A stretch of 32,320 bases of DNA, taken from the NCBI GenBank assembly GCA_004369085.1, contig ML210220.1:1-32320 (forward strand), written 5' to 3'. The notes beneath the pieces were generated by a model. The model was not told where the DNA came from. It did no database searches and saw nothing but the letters and a program-made list of their open reading frames with translations. The position numbers were made by a program, and so were the translations under genes. This DNA is from Coprinopsis marcescibilis (Eukaryota > Basidiomycota > Agaricomycetes > Agaricales > Psathyrellaceae). Numbering within the stretch: the stretch's first letter is position 1; every line of letters begins with the position of its first letter. Below, in pieces: positions 1-10,069 of this stretch.

Positions 1-1806
1 GAGCCTCCCCAGAAAAACTCCTTGCATTTGAAACTGCTGTCAGGCTTGTCCCAGTGATAGCAGGCCTTGAAAAGACGGTGCAGAACCGGCACTCAACTCT
101 CCCCACCATTTCCGCCATCAGTGTTTTGGCTGCTGCCTTCGCCTGCCTCTCGGAACGACCAGACAAAGCTCTAGAATGGCTTGAACAGAGTCGCTGTCTT
201 GTCTGGAGCCAGCTCAACCATCTACGTACACCATTGGACGACTTGCGGGCAGTCAACCCCAGCCTTGCCGATCACTGTTTGGATATCTCAAAGTCACTCG
301 AAATCGCCGGTTCTCGTACCAGTGGATCCACAATTGGTCCTGCAACATCGACATCGGGGGGCATCTCAGCGGAAGAAGAAGCTCTTTCACATGTGAAGTT
401 GGCAGCTGAGTGGGACAGTGTTCTCACCACCATTCGAACCACTGTCCCTGGCTTCGCGAACTTCCTCCTGCCTCTTCCATGCTCGTCATTACTTCAACAT
501 CTCCCAGTCACAGGCACAACCATCATCATAAGTGGTAGCAAGGGCGGCAGTTACGCCCTTGCACTTATGGCAGGTGACGACGAGCCGTTCCATATCCCAC
601 TACCTTTTTTCTCCTCCGGAAAGGCGGAGACTTTGCGGACAGATCTAACAGGGCTGTTGAGATCGTTTGGCATGCGGGTGGGAGAGGATGCACAGGGAAC
701 AGAGATTGGACAACATCGCAAACCTCAACAGTCACGCACAGGGCCATATGGGGAGACCCTGGGTTCTATACTCGCAACACTGTGGATAGATGTCGTAAAG
801 CCAATCCTGGATGCACTTGGATTTTCGGTGAGTCACATTTAGTCGACTGTTCATCTACACGAACTCAATGCTAAGCGGTATTTTGTTATCAGTGTCGCAA
901 AGCAGGCAATAAAGAACGCTCGCACACCGCTCCGCTCTCCGTGAGTCACTAATTTCCCTCGTTTGATGTATTCATTGCTAACAGTCGTTTCCACACCAGT
1001 CCTCGTCAGAGCTCCCAAGGATCTGGTGGTGCGCCACGGGTCCACTGGCCTTCCTCCCTCTACATGCAGCCGGAATCTACGATAAAGGGGACTCGGATAC
1101 CATCTTCGATTACGCCGTTTCATCGTACACCCCAACCGTCACTTCACTCACCAGCCGTGTCAAGAATGCTCTCACATCCCTTGTCGACACTTCCGGATTA
1201 TTCCTGGTGAGCCAGCCGGATACACCTGGACTCTCTCGCATCCCAGCCACCATGGAAGAAGTTCGAGTCATCAAAGCACAGCTCGCTAGCAGTGGGGTAC
1301 GGGACCGGACGCTCGAAGGCAGCGCCGCAACTATTGAAGCGGGCTTGAGGGAGATGGAGAACTACAACAACGTTCATTTCGCCTGCCATGCCATTCAAGA
1401 CAGGGACGATCCCCTTCAAAGCGGCTTCCATTTCCACGATGGTCGTGTCAGCCTATCCACGATCGTCAAGAAGAACTTGAAGAACGCCAACCTGGCATTC
1501 TTGTCAGCATGTCAAACGAGCGCTGGGGATGAAAAACTCTCGGAAGAGGCGGTTCATCTGGCAGCAGGTATGCTCGCGGCAGGATATCGTGGGGTTGTGG
1601 GGACGATGTGGTCGATTAGTGACAACCAAGCGCCCGAGGTTGCTAAAGACTTTTACGAATACCTTTTGGCTGGGGGTGGGAAAGGGATTGACGCGTCGAG
1701 AGCCTCGTATGCTTTGCATCACGCCATCCAGAGCTTGAGGAGGCGAAGCGGCAATTCGGAGCATTCGCTTCTCACTTGGGTTCCTTATGTTCATTTTGGT
1801 GTATGA
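1..1806 (+). CDS. CHAT-domain protein, C-terminal part (5' partial)
   Basis: The frame is already open at base 3, so the start and any N-terminal TPR-like repeats lie outside the window. Proposed exons are 3-827, 893-940 and 1000-1806, with GTGAGT donors and both introns in phase 0. The start of the CHAT fold is recognisable after the second intron (a tryptophan pair, then GPLAFLPLHAAG). The catalytic histidine sits in an HFACHA motif (CAT at 1387-1389) and the catalytic cysteine in LSACQT (TGT at 1510-1512). It is followed by the typical GYRGVVGTMWSISD segment. CHAT domains are clan CD cysteine peptidases related to caspases and separase; in fungi they are often fused to TPR or NLR-type modules. 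Both dyad residues are present, so it could be an active protease, but the substrate is unknown. The gene ends with TGA at 1804-1806. Confidence 0.85.
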
Positions 1807-2945
1807 TTTCATTCGATTGTATTCCTATCTGTGTTTTCCCTTCTTCGTAGCCATCTTGCTTCATTTGTTTATGCATATTTCCACTTCATTATACTTTCAA
1901 TACCTGTATATTATTTATGCTTTGGTCCGGTGCAGCGCTCGCTGCTCTGCTTTCCCTCTGCTGCATCCATTCTCAAAAGGACATCTGGAGCACGTGCCAT
2001 CCAAAACGACTCAATATATGTCGAAATCTATTTAATTTTGACACTCAAAGCGTTGTTTCGGGGATGGTATGCTATGGGTCGTTCAAAAGTCGAAAAGTAT
2101 TATCAGGCAAACGTGATCGTGTCCGAAACGATGCAATATGGAGTGAATCTTGAGATATGCTACACAAGTGTTGACATATCCATTTTTGTTTCGCTGCAAT
2201 TGCCGCCAGCTGGGCCGCCCTTTGCGCTGGGTATCTGAAGGCTGTCAGGCGTGGCTGTTGGCCGAAGAATTTGTACCAATACGAGACCCTATTCTACACC
2301 TCATCGTTCATACACTAATGGAGTGCCATAGGTCCGTTGAATATCTTAATCGTCATGAAAATCTCGTCAATTTTAAACTTACACCCAGATTCGTCTTTCA
2401 AGATGTCGAGTGCAGTAGCGCGCTCGAATCTGTCGGTGAATACTCTGTCGCCAATAGCCGGCTAGGATCCACTCCAAAATGGTGTCCGCAACTCTGGTTT
2501 TACGAATCATGACCGCGAGCACAGTTGCCTATCAAAGTTCACGCTGCACCTTTCTGGTTTCGACCCCTACCTGCAACTAACTAACCATATCGCGAGAACA
2601 CCTCACTTGCTCCCCACTTGAATTCCAACTTACACCTCGCTCCGCTTGACAATAAAACTCTAGGCCAGTTCTTACCCGACCCATATATATAATAAACCAA
2701 GTTAACCGGTCTCCGAATTAGGTCGCCGCCGCCTGTACTTACTTCAAGACCCGACCTCAACTTCTTCGGCGAGTACTGTAGCGTTGAGGATTTCAAAGCA
2801 GCCGAGGATTCAGCACTGCAGAAGCAGAATGCGCGAGCGAGGAAAGAATCGAGTTGGCAGGAGCTGGAGTGTGCGCGCATTCGTTATTTGTTCCCGAGAA
2901 TATCGGAGGCGCATGGCAAACAAGCGTCACTCGCCCACGTGACAA
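1807..2945. other. Intergenic region, no defensible gene
   Basis: Several ORFs of 80-135 codons occur here (for example 2150-2512 on the plus strand), but none shows a recognisable domain or a convincing exon structure. Around 2750-2900 one plus frame reads like a coiled-coil peptide rich in Glu, Lys and Ala ([20 protein letters not shown]) without a clear start or stop. It could be an unannotated exon or chance. A TATA-like AT run lies at 2683-2697. The distal part is probably the promoter of the downstream Hsp60 gene. Confidence 0.4.
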
Positions 2946-2958
2946 TTCTCGAATTTTC
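2946..2958 (+). promoter_or_regulatory. Heat-shock element upstream of Hsp60
   Basis: The sequence TTCtcGAAttTTC is a perfect three-unit array of alternating TTC and GAA pentamer cores, the binding site of heat shock factor Hsf1. It lies 122 bp upstream of the Hsp60 start codon. A CACGTG E-box-like hexamer is immediately upstream at 2936-2941. The HSE is seen directly; heat induction is inferred from the known regulation of Hsp60 genes. Confidence 0.75.
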
Positions 2959-3079
2959 TCCACACGGCAAAATAAAAGGAAAGACCCGCTGGCAACGTCA
3001 CATCCGTTCGTCTCTTCCGAGTACTCACCAAAAAGGCCTTGACCTACTCTTCATCCTATTCTCCTCTAATCCTATTCTA

Positions 3080-5032
3080 ATGCACCGACTATCCACGACG
3101 TCGACACGGGCAGTGCGCAGGGCGGCTGCACGTCAGCTCAGCAAGCAGCAGACGCGGGGTGCGCACAAGGAGGTCCGCTTCAGCAATGAAGGGCGGGCGA
3201 GCATGCTCAAGGGCGTCGACGTGCTTGCCAACGCAGTCAGCGTAACGCTCGGTCCAAAAGGTCAGTCCACTTTTACCTGCAGTTGCCAGCGCACATGTCT
3301 AACCCGCGTCTAGGTCGCAACGTCATCATCGAACAGTCATACAGCGGGCCTAAAATCACCAAAGGTACTTGCCAAATTCATTTTCTATCGCTAGCAATAC
3401 TAACAGAACGTGTGTAGATGGTGTTACAGTAGCAAAGTCCATCTCACTGAAGGACAAATTCGAAAACCTTGGTGCCCGGTATGTCTTTCCGCCTTTCCAA
3501 TCCTAAACCACTAACACGCCAGCAGCCTCATCCAAGACGTCGCATCCAAAACGAACGAGGTCGCAGGAGACGGCACAACCACCGCCACAGTCCTCGCGCG
3601 TGCAATCTACAGCGAGGGCGTGAAAAACGTCGCCGCCGGTTGCAACCCAATGGACCTCCGCCGAGGTTCACAAGCCGCCGTCGACCGCGTCGTTGCCTTC
3701 CTCACCTCGCACGCCAAAACCGTCACGACTACCTCGGAGATCGCCCAAGTCGCCACCATCTCCGCAAACGGCGACGTTCACATCGGGAACCTCATCGCGC
3801 AAGCCATGGAGAAGGTCGGCAAGGAGGGCGTCATCACCGTGAAGGAGGGCCGCACCATCGAGGACGAGATTGAGATCACCGAAGGCATGCGCTTCGACCG
3901 CGGCTACATCTCGCCCTACTTTATCACCGACGTCAAGACGCAAAAGGTCGAGTTCGAGAAGCCCTTGATACTGCTGAGCGAGAAGAAGATCAGCCTGTTG
4001 CAGGATATCCTCCCCTCTCTCGAAGCCGCTGCACAAGCGCGCCGCCCGCTGCTGATAATCGCAGAGGACATTGACGGCGAGGCCCTCGCGGCGTGTATCC
4101 TCAACAAGCTGCGGGGCCAGCTGAGCGTCGCAGCCGTCAAGGCCCCTGGATTCGGCGACAACCGCAAGAGCATCCTCGGCGACCTCGCCATCCTCACCGG
4201 CGGCACCGTCTTCACGGACGAACTCGAGGTCAAGCTCGAACGCGCTACTCTCGACATGCTCGGCAGCACCGGCAGCATCACGATCACCAAGGACGATACC
4301 ATTATCCTCAACGGGAGTGGGTCCAAGGACGCTATCAGCGCGCGGTGCGAGCAGATCAGGAGTGTGCTGAATGATGTTACCACGAGCGAGTATGACAAGT
4401 CCAAGCTCCAGGAACGGTTGGCCAAGCTTAGCGGGGGTGTGGCCGTCATCAAGGTCGGAGGCGCGAGCGAGGTCGAAGTGGGCGAGAAGAAGGACAGATA
4501 CGACGATGCCCTCAACGCTACGCGAGCTGCAGTCGAAGAGGGTATCCTACCCGGTGGAGGTGTCGCCCTGCTCAAGGCTTCCCTGCAACTGGCGACCACC
4601 AGCCCGAGCGCCTCGGCCTCGTCCACCTCCTCCCCTACATCCCCCAATGCACCTCTGATCCCCACCGCCAACTTTGACCAAGAACTCGGCGTCGCCATCG
4701 TCCGGAGGGCAATAACCACACCCATCCGCACCATTCTTGCCAACGCGGGCGAAGAGAGCAGCGTCATCGTCGGCGCACTCCTCACCACCTACGCCTCGGA
4801 AGACAAGTTCAGGTGGGGGTACGATGCCGCCAAGGGCGAGTATGTGGATATGGTTGAGCGGGGGATCGTTGATCCGTTGAAGGTGGTGCGGACTGCGTTG
4901 GTTGATGCGGCGGGTGTAGCTAGTTTGTTGACGACGAGTGAGGCGTGTGTGGTGGAGGTTGCGGAGGAGAAGGTTGGTGGGCCTCCGGCTGGTGGGATGG
5001 GAGGTATGGGCGGGATGGGGGGTATGTTTTAG
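3080..5032 (+). CDS. HSP60: Mitochondrial chaperonin Hsp60
   Basis: Group I chaperonin that folds imported proteins in the mitochondrial matrix with Hsp10 and ATP. Proposed exons are 3080-3260, 3314-3364, 3418-3478 and 3526-5032, giving 599 residues; the three introns are about 50 nt each and cluster at the 5' end. The N terminus is an Arg/Ser/Thr-rich presequence, with the mature protein probably beginning near AHKEVRF. Hallmarks follow in order: LGPKGRNVI and DGVTVAK of the nucleotide site, [13 protein letters not shown], the apical domain with [29 protein letters not shown] with the catalytic aspartate, and a GGM-repeat tail ending GMGGMF. It is slightly longer than yeast Hsp60 (572 residues), partly because of a Ser/Thr/Pro-rich insertion encoded at about 4600-4660. 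The start ATG at 3080 opens the presequence frame. A heat-shock element lies upstream. Identification is very secure. Confidence 0.97.
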
Positions 5033-5326
5033 AGAGGAGTGATGGGTGAGGGAGTGGACGATAGGTTGATGGATGATACTATTGTTTTTTGTTATAATGC
5101 ACCACCACTTAGAGAATTAATTTTTTGGTCACATTCGTTTGGGACCTGTCCTGGGTGTATGCGGTTTTGGAGTTTTTTTTGGAAAGGTGGGTGGTGTGGT
5201 TTTTTGGTCTGTGGTGACCGCGACCTCGTGTTTCGGTTTGGCGTATCATGGACCGGGTTAATGCGGTGAAAATTGGACGCCGCTTAGAGGTTGGAATTCG
5301 GATGTGGGTCGTTGATGTGGATGCAT

Positions 5327-5433
5327 TGTCTGTTGCGTTTAGATTTAATTTTAAGCAGAGATGTCTGAAGCAGAGATCAACGTCAGTCGGACGAAAGAGT
5401 ATGGTTCTGGGTTCTCGTCAAGAGCGTTGTGTA
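5327..5433 (+). repeat. Imperfect direct repeat, copy 1
   Basis: About 100 bp downstream of Hsp60, repeated at 5466-5561 (139 bp period). Both copies begin TGTCTGTYGC and share the cores GATCAACGTCAG and GGTTCTCGTCAAGAGC. They differ by a few substitutions and one indel of about 6 nt. There is no coding signal. Confidence 0.7.
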
Positions 5434-5465
5434 CAGGAGAAGAGTCCTACGCGTCATTGACACCT

Positions 5466-5561
5466 TGTCTGTCGCATTTAGATCGAACTTTGGACTTGTT
5501 GAAGATCAACGTCAGCCGGACGAAAAGAGTACGCGGTTCTCGTCAAGAGCATTCGTATGTA
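5466..5561 (+). repeat. Imperfect direct repeat, copy 2
   Basis: Second copy of the repeat at 5327-5433, with the same conserved GATCAACGTCAG and GGTTCTCGTCAAGAGC cores. It is followed by a short ACAGG tandem (GGACAGGACAGG) near 5565-5580. Confidence 0.7.
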
Positions 5562-5647
5562 TTGGACAGGACAGGACAGGGCTTGGAGACGGAGTGATGA
5601 TGCTAGATAGTGGATGGTCGTCGGTTGATATTCGAAATATACAAGTG

Positions 5648-5676
5648 GGTTGGTTGGTTGGTTGGTTGGTTGGTTA
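5648..5676 (+). repeat. (TTGG)n microsatellite
   Basis: About seven perfect tandem copies of the tetranucleotide GGTT/TTGG, seen directly. Confidence 0.9.
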
Positions 5677-6789
5677 GTCGATTCAGAGGTTGGTTTGGAG
5701 GTTGGTTCCGGGCCTCGGAGCCTCGGAGACAGGAATGAACAGCGCGTCGCGGAGTCTGACGTATGCTTCTGAATCGCCGTTGGTAGAATATAGAGCACCC
5801 GAGCTGGTTTCGACGCTGCTCGATCGTCGATTGCTCGTTCGTTACCCATACAGCCGTTCGACGAGGTGTATGATGTAACATAGAATCTGTACGCCCAGTG
5901 CAGTGAGCACGCTCGTCGGAGGAGGGTGGCGTTGCGGCGTCTGCATAAGTTGCATTATTACAACTGTACGTATGTCTGCGCGTGTGTTGGGAGAGGTGAA
6001 GGTATTTAAATTTGAAGAACAGCGGGGCAAGACTCGAGTCACTGACCCCCACGGCCCCAGGGCCCAAGGTATACAGGGTTTCCCAGCCCCCAGCCTTCAT
6101 ACACATACTTCACTAGTCTCGACACTCGCGATATAGCGCCCAGAGGTACATGTATGCATACAGCTGTCAGACAGTCCAGCGTTTAGAACATGGCATCGAT
6201 CCGCAGCAACCGTGACGTCGGTGGGCGCTCGATCCGGAATATGAGCCCGGATCCCCCTTAATTGTCCGCATGTCGTCCGCGTACCGCTGCAGAGCCATCG
6301 AGGCATGTGTACGGGGCACGCTTGATGCGACGACCTGTTTTTACACGTGTTCAACTGGTTTATGAGGATGGATCTCTGATGGTCGTAACTTGTCCTTCCT
6401 TATCTTGCCCTTCATGTTGAGAGATTCCTGGCAAGTAAGTATGTGTACTGGCGCGCAGAGAGCACGGGTTCTATTAATTGGAGCTTAGAGATACTCGAGC
6501 CCAGGTGCCTCTGCGACAAATGAATATTACTGAACAAATCACGACCAGTTGAATTGCATGAGCCTGGCTCTGAATAGAGCCTCGAGCGATCAAGGTTATT
6601 GTGAAGAGGCACACTGCCAGTGGAAATTCAAACAATGTTCCGACCTCGACCGCCCTCCCTGCGAGCACGGGACCACAGCTACTTTGCAGGGCCAGCCGCA
6701 GAGACGCGCGAACCATCGAAGTAGGCGGGCCCACATTACCTACCATCTCGTTATTTGTGGCAACTCCTCCTCCTCCCTCACCTCCCAGA

Positions 6790-8004
6790 ACGTTTCGTCT
6801 CTGTGCCTATTCAACCTCGGTCACGTCGCGTTGGCGCGCAGAGGCACCTACGGGAGGCAAAGCTAGGGCGGCCCGAGGTACGGGTTGAGTCTCATTTTAT
6901 ATATCGATGTGGCAGACATATTTAACGCGCATTGACCTATAGGCCATCCCTCGCTTACAGAGAGGAAGACTTTGATTTGTCCTCACGAGATATTCTGTAC
7001 GACGATGAGCTTTACGAGCGGACGTCCGGCGACGATCTCTCAGCTCGAAACTTCCTCCACGAAGACAATATATCTGAAAGGGACTTCCTAGAAGACTCTT
7101 ACGATCTCGCTGAGCGCAATAACCTCGACGAAGGAGACCTCTCAAGCCGATCCATCGCCTACGACGACCTCGAAGCCCGCGTCAAAACCCCCAAACCCAA
7201 CAAGAAACACACCATTCGCGCAGCGCAGGCCAAAGCCCGGCCAGGCTACCAACGCCATAACAAGGCTGCGCGATCAAAGCGGTGGGCAGCCAAAGACCAG
7301 CAGAGAACGAAAGCAAAGGCCACCAACCGCGTTGATACGTTCAAGAACGGGGCAGCTACGAGGTCCGGCAGTCCGTGGCGGCCAGACAAAAACTGAAAGC
7401 AATGGGACATCAACAAGGCGAAAAAGGCGGCGAATGCAGCGAACGCCGAGGCGCTATCGCGCGGGAAGAGGGTACGGCAGATCGCGCGGCGGGTGGACCG
7501 GAGCCCTCGTGCACAGAAGCCATCAGCCGCAGAAAATTCTTTGGGATCCGACGGCTTTGAAAGACTTGGACAAGCTCGGGCTGAAGGGTAAAGGTCGTAG
7601 ACGCGTAAAGAAGTTCCACACAAATACTGTCAAGAACTACATCACCGGGTTCAACAAGGATCGCAAGCCAGCAGAGCAGGCCGTCTCTGGGAGGATTTAG
7701 TGCGTACCCTCAAGTTAAATCTCAGCTCCCATTTACTCAGTTTCAACTTTCAACAGCAACCTCTTCCACAAGCAGACGTCGCCTCTAGACAAGAAGATGC
7801 ACGTCACAGGTAAGGTCCTCAAAGCCGGAGGACTCGCCGTTCAAGCCAAAAGCAGCCCAAGGCTCGCAGGGCAAGGAAATAAAGAGAGAAGACAAAGCGA
7901 GTCAGCTCCATCATATGTACACCAAGCACAACAGCGCGAAGCGACTGCCAAAGGCATTGCAGGATGCTTACACTGCCAGGAAAGGGAATTACCAGCAGAT
8001 TTAG
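6790..8004 (+). pseudogene. Decayed copy A of the tandem secreted polyampholyte gene
   Basis: Clear homologue of the intact genes at 10070 and 13728, in the same order and orientation, but broken in several places. The signal-peptide exon (about 6790-6873) has no ATG at the expected position and has an in-frame TAG at 6864-6866 where the others have a Tyr codon. The exon-2 equivalent begins after a TAG acceptor at 6942 and keeps the acidic Arg-punctuated domain, with one repeat unit fewer. It then meets a TGA at 7394-7396 (Gly codon in B and C) and a 2-nt deletion near 7515-7525. The second donor is changed from GTGAGT to GTGCGT with a TAG across it at 7698-7700. The exon-3 equivalent (7757-8004) is 25 nt longer than in B and C, so it is also frameshifted, yet its last 30 codons still match the conserved His-rich tail (HHMYTKH). 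The damage is seen directly; loss of function is inferred. Confidence 0.85.
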
Positions 8005-8290
8005 GGATAATAATGGTCATGACCGATGGCCCATGGTCCCATGCTCACTTGCTCTTGTTTATTTATTGGCGAGGGTGGCAGCAAGTTCCGAGTTTCTTTC
8101 TCTCATTGCTCGTTAGTATTACCCACTCGCTCTTTATGCCCCATCCTTGCACTGTCATTATGTAGTAGTCTCAGCGTAGACGATTATCTACCGCTTCTAT
8201 TATTCTCCGAACCATTGCCCAGTTCAAGTAGCAAATGAATCTTACAAGGATTCTGCCAGTGGGTACCCTGCGGCCTGCTACTATATGTGT

Positions 8291-8312
8291 ATTATTATTA
8301 TTATTATTATTT
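8291..8312 (+). repeat. (ATT)n microsatellite
   Basis: About seven trinucleotide units in the spacer after copy A. The paralogous position after copy B (about 11600) has no such expansion. Confidence 0.85.
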
Positions 8313-9950
8313 GTTCTGGAACCTTGCTATGTAACAGTCTCGTGTACATGCGGGGCTTTCTGGGAAACTCGGGGGAACCAACACAATACAATCTATCACC
8401 CGAGCTACCCGCCCTCAGTCGTATCCCGTAAGTATTTGTGCATTCGCAAGACAAGCAGTTGGCTGTTCGCAGTTATCCATGTCCCGGAAAGATGATCAAC
8501 ACATGCACTCAGTCTAACCTGGCGCCCAGATCGGCTATGCCTATTGCAGACGCGTGATGCTCGATTAACCGCCCGGAGCGCGAACTATGTAACGGTACAT
8601 AGCGCTCGACTCGGAATCAAACGCCGTCGATCCCAATCATCTCCACCTACAGGCTACGTGGGTGCTGCTAGGTACAGCCAGCCCGCCTTCTCTTTACCTG
8701 AGTGAGCCTTGCCATTTCGCTTTCTCGCTGAATTCGAATCACCCGCTCAGGTCCAAGCCCAGCTCACTTTTTAATATTAATTCACATAAGCATAAGCTAA
8801 GAGGAGATTGACGGAACGGCCGATGTCGTACATACCACAGAAATGGCTGTCCCCGACGCTCGCCTGACCAAGAAGCGCACCACGACAAACCATTGCCATT
8901 GACAAGGCGTCATTATAAATCCCATTGCTGCTTACTTCCATTGACCAATTCTGTGCTGTCAGCATCGACTTTACCTACAAAGGGAAGACGTGGAAAGGTG
9001 CTCGGCCGCGAGAGCGTTACAGCGAAACAGTCCACCGATGGCTTGACGGGTATGTGCGGGGATCCTGGCCTCGTCTGAAACAATCATGGGAAAGACGTCC
9101 CTCGGAACAAATGGAGTCTGGATCTTGAGCCTAGTACTAGAGTGTGTTACCTCCAGATATACTTAACGACAAGATACCTGACATATCTACGCTACGGGCA
9201 GTGTGCCAGTCAATTGGAGCTTGGCGACTCAAACGCCTTTACAAGTCGCAAAACGCAACCGTGCTGTGTAACATAAATATCTAAGCTGTACGCAAGTGGA
9301 TCAGGCGATAGTGTCTATGTACGATCTATCATCATGATCTTGATCGATGATGAAAGCACACGCGGACAAAGAGCTTCGAAGTGATTTGTCACTCGGCTAT
9401 TTGATGCCTCTACAGGGCTCGCCTGTATCCTATGGCGTATGTGCTCGCCAGGGAGGCTCTGTCAGCCTCTGTGTACATACCGAGAATGATACTGACTTGA
9501 CTAAAGTGGAGGAATACAGAGGGCAGGTTTGAGAAGTGTCAGGGGACGGGATATCGATGGATCTGAATCAATGCTTAGTATGACGTACACAGCCAATGGA
9601 ATCAATGTTCATGACATTGAGCGCCGTCCCGGTGAATGCGGCACACAAGATCCTTCGAAAAGCTGCGGAGACACGATTGTCTGGGGAGTATCACGCGCAA
9701 ATCCCTCGAGGAATCTGGCGTGGCCACAGCACTACGTTGAATGCTGCAACTTGCCAACTGGGTGCACTAAGGGCTCAGAAATCACTCGATTTTGTGCTGC
9801 AAGAATCAAAGTTTAGTGGCGTTTTACCTTTACTCATCGTGGAAGTGCTCAAGTGATGCACTATAGTGTGTGCACCGTTTCGCTGGGCCCGGTAACGTCG
9901 GGCAGTGAATTCAAAGGGAGGCACAGCAACGTATGGCACGAAGGGTGTCA

Positions 9951-9956
9951 TTTAAA
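9951..9956 (+). promoter_or_regulatory. TATA-like box of copy B
   Basis: TTTAAA within CATTTAAAAGGTA, 114 bp upstream of the copy B start. The same element in the same context occurs 113 bp upstream of copy C, so it is conserved after duplication. Function is inferred. Confidence 0.45.
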
Positions 9957-10069
9957 AGGTAACCCTAGCCTGCCAACGATCGAACACTCAACTCCCGCCA
10001 TCTCAACCCAGCTCAGCTCTTCCACCTCAGCACAGTGCCAGCTTTCCACGCTAAGTGCGTATCCACATC

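Larger units (their letters stand above)
5033..6789. other. Gene-poor region between Hsp60 and the tandem array
   Basis: About 1.75 kb without a gene I can support. The ORFs on both strands have unstable composition, and the longest minus-strand one gets its Asn-Gln-Pro-Thr repeats from a tetranucleotide microsatellite. The region holds two imperfect direct repeats (5327-5433 and 5466-5561) and the microsatellite at 5648-5676. The part from 6550 to 6790 lies just upstream of pseudogene copy A and shows no clear similarity to the promoters of copies B and C. Confidence 0.5.
8005..10069. repeat. Duplicated spacer between copies A and B
   Basis: No supported gene. Most of this spacer matches the B-C spacer (11304-13727) in the same order. 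Examples are the motif AATCTTACAAGGATTCTG after each gene (8233 and 11550), a block near 8450-8560 matching 11880-11975, and a block at 9530-9860 matching 13235-13515. It is therefore part of the tandem duplication. An (ATT)n microsatellite at 8291-8312 is specific to this copy. The distal 500 bp are the promoter region of copy B. Confidence 0.75.

Noticed and set aside
2150..2512. 120-codon plus-strand ORF between the CHAT and Hsp60 genes
   Set aside because: It has no recognisable domain, no signal peptide and no supporting exon structure, so I do not call it a gene.
3668..4788. Long minus-strand ORFs across Hsp60 (122 and 290 codons)
   Set aside because: They are antisense shadows of a highly biased, GC-rich coding exon; the plus-strand Hsp60 reading is unambiguous.
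5478..6106. Long overlapping minus-strand ORFs (123 and 167 codons)
   Set aside because: They get much of their length from the GGTT microsatellite (Asn-Gln-Pro-Thr repeats), have no domain signal and overlap each other in different frames.
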